From assembly GCA_937895715.1 (NCBI GenBank), contig CALBLZ010000251.1, positions 1 through 9,012 of the forward strand: a DNA stretch of 9,012 nt, written 5' to 3'. Source of the DNA: an uncultured Candidatus Berkelbacteria bacterium (GTDB taxonomy: Bacteria; Patescibacteriota; UBA1384; CAILIB01). Made by a program: the position numbers and the translations under genes. This document shows positions 5,084 through 9,012 of this stretch, piece after piece; the first letter of the stretch is position 1; each line of letters begins with the position of its first letter. Under the pieces are notes generated by a model. That model was not told where the DNA came from. It saw only the letters and a program-made list of their open reading frames with translations, and did not search any database.

Positions 5084-7321
5084 ATGTTGCCCCAGCAAAT
5101 TAACCGGTTATTCGACGCAGAGCTAGTCAGTAGGACTACAACTGGGGAAGACGTTCAACTCCTCACCTTCCAGATGAGTAAGCCGTTCACATTCCTGCCA
5201 GGACAGTATGTGTGGCTCGATTTACTCAAGCTAAGCACCCCAGACGAAAAAGGGAGTCGCCGGGCCCTGTCTATCGTTGGTATACCAAATCAAAACAATA
5301 CAATTGAGGTCGCGGTACGATTAAGCCAGAGCGGATTTAAACAAACTCTGTCTCAGCTGCCAATTTCTACATCTGTTCAAATTATTGGACCATTCGGTTC
5401 TGCCTTTTGCTTACCCGAATCAGATTCAGTTCCCCTGGTTCTCTGCGCTGGAGGCGTTGGGGCAGCACCGTTTATTAGCCTCGCCCGAGCAGTTGCGAGT
5501 AAGCCACGCACCGGCCCAGTCACCATTATCTCTTCTGACTCAACCAAAAGCCGCATGCCATTTTTAAGTGAGCTCGAGGCGGGCTTCAAGGAAGTAGCGG
5601 GAATCGAATCAATTTTTGTCGAAGGGACCATACAGAAAGAAAACCTCGAAGTAATCCCAAATCTGAAACAGGCAGAGGTCTACGTATGCGGCCCACAAGG
5701 CTTCGTTGATCATATTTTTAATCTCTGTCAAACACTAGGGCTTCAGACAGAGCAGATCCATTTTGAAAGTAACTACCCAACTCATCCCTCAACTCTCAAG
5801 CTTCACCAGCAATTCTTGACTGATCAAGCTAAACAATCACCTGGATTGTTTCAGTATGCAGTAGAGAGTTCTTCAGAGCACATAATCATTACCGATGTGC
5901 AGGGAGTTATCGTGTTTGCAAACAAAGCTGCCGAGAAAATCACCGGCTTCAGGGTGACAGAAATGCTCGGACAGACCCCACGGCTGTGGGGAGGGCAAAT
6001 GCCTACTGTGTTCTACCGAAAGCTTTGGAAGTCAAAACATGATGGTATTCCAGTAGACAAAGAGATTGTTAATCGCCGAAAGAATGGCACGCTGTACGAG
6101 GTTATGGCCCACATAGCCCCAATCAGAGACCAGTTTAACGAAATAATTGGCTACATCGGCACCGAGGAAGATATAAGCTCTGTGCGCAAGGCTGAGCGTG
6201 AAGCACAGGAAAGCGAAAAGCGCTTCCTCGACCTTGTCACCGCAATCCCTGAGGTGTATTGGATTATTGAGCTCCAACCAACGCTACGTCTCGGCTACAT
6301 CAGTCCGAGTTTTGAACAGATATGGGGTATTGAGGCACGTGATGTGTACGAGAACCCAATGGCATTCACAGCCTACATCCACCCTGATGACCGGGCAAAA
6401 GTAGAGAAAGCATTTGAACAACTACTCTCCAGTCAGGTTGGGTACGAGATTGAGTACCGAATTATACGTCCGGATGGACAAATAGTTTGGGTAAATGATA
6501 AACGTGAGTCCGTGGTTGATGATCAGGGCCAAGCAACTCGGATTGTTGGTGTTGTCCGTGATATTTCCCAAAAGAAATCGGTTGATTTGGCAAAGACGGA
6601 GTTTGTTTCTTTGGCATCACACCAGCTCAAAACACCAATCGGCTCAATGAACTGGGATGCGGAGAGCTTGCTCAATGAGGACCACGGCGCACTCACTCCC
6701 AAACAGCGTGAGGTGATAGCTGAAATGTATAAAACCAACCAGCGTATGAGGGTTTTGGTGAACAGCCTCCTCAATATCTCTCGACTCGACTTAGGAACCC
6801 TCGCAGTTAAGCTAGAGCCTGCCGACTTAGTGGCTGTGTGCGACGGCGTTACCAAAGACCTTCGCGGTCTCGCAAGTGAACGAGAAGTCGAAATAGTCAC
6901 AAACTTCGACACACAACTCCCACAGATGAATCTAGACATTGGGTTAGTGAACATTATTACGCAGAACGTTGTTTCTAACGCAGTGAAGTATTCACCGCCC
7001 GGGAAGCAGGTGCACGTAGGCATATCCAAGGTCGATGATTGTATACAGTTAGAAGTGGCAAATATGGGCGACCCAATTCCAGAGAATGAAAAAAGTAAGA
7101 TATTCTCAAAGCTATTTCGAGGAAGCAATGCCCTCACAACAGATTCAGACGGTAATGGGCTCGGTCTGTATATGGTCAAATCGATTGTTGACTTAACAGG
7201 TGGCAGAATATACTTTACCTCCAACCTTGAAGCAGGAACCGTTTTTACCATACGGTATCCTTCACAGGGGATGACCATTAAAGATGACCAATTATCAGCA
7301 ATCAGTAATACATTGTCATGA
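5084..7321 (+). CDS. Cytoplasmic histidine kinase with N-terminal ferredoxin-reductase-like domain and two PAS domains
   Basis: A 745-residue protein without membrane segments. Residues 1-230 form a ferredoxin-NAD(P)H-reductase-like module: LPGQYVWLD (38-46), RALS at the flavin-binding RxYS position (60-63, Leu for Tyr), GPFG (102-105), nucleotide-binding AGGVGAAP (122-129) and CGPQGF (202-207). There is no iron-sulfur cysteine cluster. Two PAS domains follow (about 253-367, ending IGTEEDIS; and 377-496, ending VGVVRDIS), then HisKA with phosphoacceptor H513 in SHQLKTPIG, and HATPase_c with N-box QNVVSNAVKYS (627-637), NMGDPI (660-665), F-box IFSKLF (673-678) and GNGLGL (690-695). It should autophosphorylate and pass phosphate to the overlapping response regulator; the reductase module suggests flavin/NAD(P)H redox sensing, which is inference. 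The ATG at 5084 is the only possible start, since an in-frame TAA lies at 5057. Confidence 0.9.
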   Translation: MLPQQINRLFDAELVSRTTTGEDVQLLTFQMSKPFTFLPGQYVWLDLLKLSTPDEKGSRRALSIVGIPNQNNTIEVAVRLSQSGFKQTLSQLPISTSVQIIGPFGSAFCLPESDSVPLVLCAGGVGAAPFISLARAVASKPRTGPVTIISSDSTKSRMPFLSELEAGFKEVAGIESIFVEGTIQKENLEVIPNLKQAEVYVCGPQGFVDHIFNLCQTLGLQTEQIHFESNYPTHPSTLKLHQQFLTDQAKQSPGLFQYAVESSSEHIIITDVQGVIVFANKAAEKITGFRVTEMLGQTPRLWGGQMPTVFYRKLWKSKHDGIPVDKEIVNRRKNGTLYEVMAHIAPIRDQFNEIIGYIGTEEDISSVRKAEREAQESEKRFLDLVTAIPEVYWIIELQPTLRLGYISPSFEQIWGIEARDVYENPMAFTAYIHPDDRAKVEKAFEQLLSSQVGYEIEYRIIRPDGQIVWVNDKRESVVDDQGQATRIVGVVRDISQKKSVDLAKTEFVSLASHQLKTPIGSMNWDAESLLNEDHGALTPKQREVIAEMYKTNQRMRVLVNSLLNISRLDLGTLAVKLEPADLVAVCDGVTKDLRGLASEREVEIVTNFDTQLPQMNLDIGLVNIITQNVVSNAVKYSPPGKQVHVGISKVDDCIQLEVANMGDPIPENEKSKIFSKLFRGSNALTTDSDGNGLGLYMVKSIVDLTGGRIYFTSNLEAGTVFTIRYPSQGMTIKDDQLSAISNTLS

Positions 7322-7728
7322 GTGCCAATGATCCAAAAAAGATACTCATCATTGAGGATGAGAAGTCATATGGAAGAATCTTACGTGAGCGGCTGGAGCG
7401 TGAAACGTTCGACGTAACGCTCGCAGAGAACGGTGAGGAGGGGTTGAAGCACTCCCTTTCCTTGCATCCAGACTTGATCGTACTGGATATGGTTATGCCC
7501 AAAATGGGTGGTCTCGTATTTCTTAAACTACTCCGTGCCGACCCGTGGGGAGCTGGTGCTCGTGTCTTTATCCTCTCTAACCACGACAAGCCGGACGACA
7601 TTGCTAAGGCACTGATGGTTGATGATGAGAACGCCCTTGCAACGCAGACGCAATTTATTTATCTCTCAAAAGTTGATATCGGACTTGAGGAGTTTGTGGG
7701 GAAAGTTAAGCAAGAGCTGGTTGGGTAG
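7318..7728 (+). CDS. Single-domain response regulator (receiver only)
   Basis: A 136-residue CheY-like receiver: acidic pocket EDE (13-15), phosphoacceptor D57 in LIVLDMVMP, switch residue S87 in FILSN, and lysine K118 in YLSK. No output domain follows, so it must act through protein contact or a phosphorelay, as CheY, Spo0F or DivK types do. Its ATG overlaps the kinase TGA (ATGA, 7318-7321), which implies one mRNA and coupled translation, and makes the kinase its likely partner. The loop between the S87 and K118 strands is longer than usual (about residues 89-113, DKPDDIAKALMVDDENALATQ region), a form seen in other stand-alone receivers. A hairpin terminator lies 47 bases downstream. No downstream target gene is encoded in the operon. 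Confidence 0.92.
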   Translation: MSANDPKKILIIEDEKSYGRILRERLERETFDVTLAENGEEGLKHSLSLHPDLIVLDMVMPKMGGLVFLKLLRADPWGAGARVFILSNHDKPDDIAKALMVDDENALATQTQFIYLSKVDIGLEEFVGKVKQELVG

Positions 7729-7775
7729 ATCAGGCCACAGGTAAGCTTGCAGAAGCACTGAGTGTCGTTACATGC

Positions 7776-7808
7776 AAAACCCACCAAGCGTACTGCGAGG
7801 TGGGTTTT
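7776..7808 (+). terminator. Rho-independent terminator, probably bidirectional
   Basis: Perfect 10-bp stem: AAAACCCACC (7776-7785) pairs with GGTGGGTTTT (7799-7808) around a 13-base loop. The A tract and T tract inside the stem give a U run in either direction, so it can end the kinase-regulator operon on the plus strand and the tautomerase-like gene on the minus strand (22 bases past its stop). Confidence 0.8.
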
Positions 7809-7830
7809 GGGGTTCAAGCAAGCAACGTGC

Positions 7831-8226
7831 TTACTCAGGTTCTTCATCCAGCGGATGCAGGCCCGCGAGAGTCGCGGACCAGAAGCCGTTGGCCTGATCG
7901 AATACTCGTGGGATTACCTCCACCTTGGTGCACTGGGGCACATGCTCCCTAGCAAAGGCCAAGATGCACTCACCAATGACGGCGAGGAGCCGATCGATAA
8001 CCTCTTGGGTCCGCTCAGGCTTTTGAAACAAGCCGTCTACGAACACAATGAGCTCCGATCCGATTCCCCAATCGAGGATATCAGGCCGAAGCAAGACGCT
8101 CGTGTCGCGATCAGTCAGGTGCAACTCTTGCACGCCTGCGACAGCTTGAAAGAGGTCTAGGCAGAGTTTCTTCAAGACCTCAGGGTCGGTCTGGGGTGGG
8201 ATAAGGTTCACTTCAATAATGGGCAT
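7831..8226 (-). CDS. Tautomerase/MIF superfamily-like protein
   Basis: A 131-residue soluble protein starting MPIIEVNLI, which leaves an N-terminal proline after Met removal, the catalytic base of 4-oxalocrotonate tautomerase and MIF relatives. It reads as two beta-alpha-beta halves: strand 2-8, helix 14-30, strand 43-48 with DWGIGSEL (52-59); then strand IVFVDG (60-65), helix 69-92, strand VEVIPRVF (102-109) and GFWSA (114-118). MIF-type enzymes have this length and order. The second half also resembles DUF1904 proteins of the same clan (V-V-D-F, E-Q pattern). Substrate unknown; calling it an active enzyme is inference. AAGGA (8237-8233) sits six bases before the ATG. The last dozen residues (LHPLDEEPE) look like a disordered acidic tail. 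Monocistronic, with its own candidate promoter. Confidence 0.6.
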   Translation of the reverse strand: MPIIEVNLIPPQTDPEVLKKLCLDLFQAVAGVQELHLTDRDTSVLLRPDILDWGIGSELIVFVDGLFQKPERTQEVIDRLLAVIGECILAFAREHVPQCTKVEVIPRVFDQANGFWSATLAGLHPLDEEPE

Positions 8227-8263
8227 CTTTCTTCCTTCGCGCAGGGTGCGCGTAAGCCGCCCA

Positions 8264-8292
8264 TGTATACCACAAAGTTACAAGTTTGTACA
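8264..8292 (-). promoter_or_regulatory. Candidate promoter of the tautomerase-like gene
   Basis: On the minus strand: TGTACA (8292-8287, four of six), exactly 17 bases, then TATACA (8269-8264) preceded by TGG, an extended -10 element. Transcription would start near 8257, giving a leader of about 30 bases with the Shine-Dalgarno sequence. Confidence 0.45.
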
Positions 8293-8305
8293 GGTTTAAC
8301 CCTGT
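8279..8305. repeat. Two abutting palindromes over the tautomerase-like gene promoter
   Basis: TACAA-GT-TTGTA (8279-8290) and the 16-base near-palindrome ACAGGTTTAACCCTGT (8290-8305, one mismatched pair) share a base and together cover the proposed -35 element. They could be an operator; neither is followed by a T run that would suit a terminator for the upstream permease. Confidence 0.35.
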
Positions 8306-8330
8306 GAAAAGAAAGAATAGGGAGCTACCT

Positions 8331-8350
8331 CTAACAACTCTCCTTGTTAG
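8331..8350 (-). terminator. Hairpin overlapping the permease stop codon, possible weak terminator
   Basis: CTAACAA (8350-8344 on the minus strand, including the TAA stop) pairs perfectly with TTGTTAG (8337-8331) around a six-base loop. The pyrimidine-rich tract TTCTTTCTTTTC lies only 13 bases further on (8317-8306), so it is a poor match to a standard rho-independent terminator. Confidence 0.35.
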
Positions 8351-9012
8351 TCAATCGTACGAAATTGCACCCGTTGGTAGGCAACTGCACTAAGTAGGAA
8401 TAAGAGAATTGCCACACCGCTCAACCAGGCCACGCTTTGCCAAACAGAAATCAGGCTTCGATCATACAGAAGAACATTAGTCATAGCATTTGTTGCAAGG
8501 CGGGTCGGCACTATCTGCATAATGTCGAAGCTCGTACCCGCAATACGAACGGCAACCTCAGGGACCTGAATAAAACTACCCGAGAAAAAACCCAGGACTA
8601 TTCCCACCATGGTTCCCATCCCTTCTGCTGCTTGGCTATCTTTAACCAGTGTGGCAATGAGAATGCCCATCCCCACTACAAACAGGACTGTTGGTACCGC
8701 TACAACCAGTGCTGACACAAGATTAGTACTTGCATCAAAGCCAAGGAGTTGTGCTGTGCCGAACAGTAGCAAAACCTGCACCAACGCAAGCGGCATTAGT
8801 GAGAGTGCTGTACCCAACACTATTTCCCACGCAGTAGTCTTGGAGGTAAAGTAGCGAAAATGGTAGCGCCTCTTCCTGATTTCAGTAACCATTCCGATTA
8901 CCTGTGAGATCATGATAATTATGCCGTACACGATCAGCCCCGGCGCAAGGAACTGGAATCCGCTAAACTTCTTTACCTCCACTAGGACCTCTTCACGAAG
9001 TGGTACTGGAGC
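8347..9012 (-). CDS. ABC-2 type transporter permease, partial (N-terminus outside window)
   Basis: The frame is open to the window edge, so the visible 221 residues are the C-terminal part of a longer protein; the GTG at 8982 is an internal valine, not a start. Visible from the edge: the end of an outside region (APVPLREEVLVEVKKFSGFQ), then five membrane helices: FLAPGLIVYGIIIMISQVIG, the segment around LGTALSLMPLALVQVLLLF, LVSALVVAVPTVLFVVGMGI, the segment around GTMVGIVLGFFSGSFIQVP, and a last helix near VAWLSGVAILLFLLSAVAY. FLAPGLIVYG followed by a cytoplasmic EIRKRRYHFRYFTSK coupling stretch and a conserved GxF(S/G)G-x-P type segment are typical of ABC-2 permeases of the one-helix-plus-extracellular-domain type. 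It would pair with an ATPase presumably encoded upstream, beyond the window. Substrate cannot be told. TAA stop at 8347-8349. Confidence 0.85.
   Translation of the reverse strand, partial: APVPLREEVLVEVKKFSGFQFLAPGLIVYGIIIMISQVIGMVTEIRKRRYHFRYFTSKTTAWEIVLGTALSLMPLALVQVLLLFGTAQLLGFDASTNLVSALVVAVPTVLFVVGMGILIATLVKDSQAAEGMGTMVGIVLGFFSGSFIQVPEVAVRIAGTSFDIMQIVPTRLATNAMTNVLLYDRSLISVWQSVAWLSGVAILLFLLSAVAYQRVQFRTID

Noticed and set aside
6523..7278. A 251-codon open frame on the minus strand opposite the kinase domain
   Set aside because: It lies wholly antisense to conserved HisKA and HATPase_c motifs, has no ribosome binding site or family resemblance, and its composition is what a codon-biased gene gives on the opposite strand.
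7805..7822. GGTTCAAGC, resembling a tRNA T-loop
   Set aside because: No matching acceptor stem, anticodon arm or D arm surrounds it; it is just downstream of the terminator.
7762..8160. A 132-codon plus-strand open frame opposite the tautomerase-like gene
   Set aside because: It would start before the bidirectional hairpin and run through it, has no family signature, and competes with a minus-strand gene that has a good Shine-Dalgarno sequence and promoter.
8980..8982. GTG as a start codon of the permease
   Set aside because: The frame stays open upstream to the window edge with plausible protein sequence, and the ABC-2 permease would lack its first helix; the gene is cut by the window.

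Overview
The window carries nine protein genes, each with its own reading frame and short intergenic gaps; no gap exceeds about 140 bases. No rRNA, tRNA, CRISPR array, insertion sequence or integrase was seen. All three standard stop codons are used, including TGA at the end of the kinase gene. The mix of genes (a lone O-antigen-ligase-like protein, a DUF2207 protein ending in a glycine run and SW, a DUF1761 protein, a soluble PAS kinase with a receiver-only partner, and an ABC-2 permease) fits a small-genome bacterium such as a member of the Patescibacteria/CPR. This is inference from gene style; nothing in the window fixes the taxon.

Layout, left to right. An O-antigen ligase-like polytopic membrane protein (minus, 4-1191) diverges from a DUF1761 membrane protein (plus, 1290-1709). 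The latter converges, across a hairpin terminator, on a 2'-5' RNA ligase/2H phosphoesterase-like gene (minus, 1767-2312). That gene diverges, with facing promoters, from an unrecognised soluble 241-residue protein (plus, 2461-3186). A second hairpin separates it from a secreted or membrane DUF2207 protein (minus, 3247-4962). A 121-base divergent region with a perfect 11-bp inverted repeat leads into a two-gene operon. This encodes a 745-residue histidine kinase whose N-terminus is a complete ferredoxin-NAD(P)H-reductase-like module (plus, 5084-7321) and a receiver-only response regulator overlapping it by ATGA (plus, 7318-7728). A third hairpin separates this from a tautomerase/MIF-superfamily-like gene (minus, 7831-8226), and the window ends inside an ABC-2 transporter permease (minus, 8347-9012, N-terminus outside the window).

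The most interesting content is the flavin/NAD(P)H-reductase-PAS-PAS-HisKA-HATPase fusion with its single-domain response regulator. It looks like a cytoplasmic sensor that could couple NAD(P)H or flavin redox state to phosphotransfer. A second pattern is translational. Three genes without a visible Shine-Dalgarno sequence (ligase, DUF2207, kinase) each have a TANNNT -10-like hexamer ending 6 or 7 bases before the start codon, as expected for leaderless mRNAs. The 2H phosphoesterase, the 241-residue protein and the tautomerase-like gene have clear Shine-Dalgarno sequences and conventional promoters further upstream. Apart from the kinase-regulator pair, every complete gene appears to be transcribed alone, and all three convergent junctions hold one hairpin that could serve both sides.
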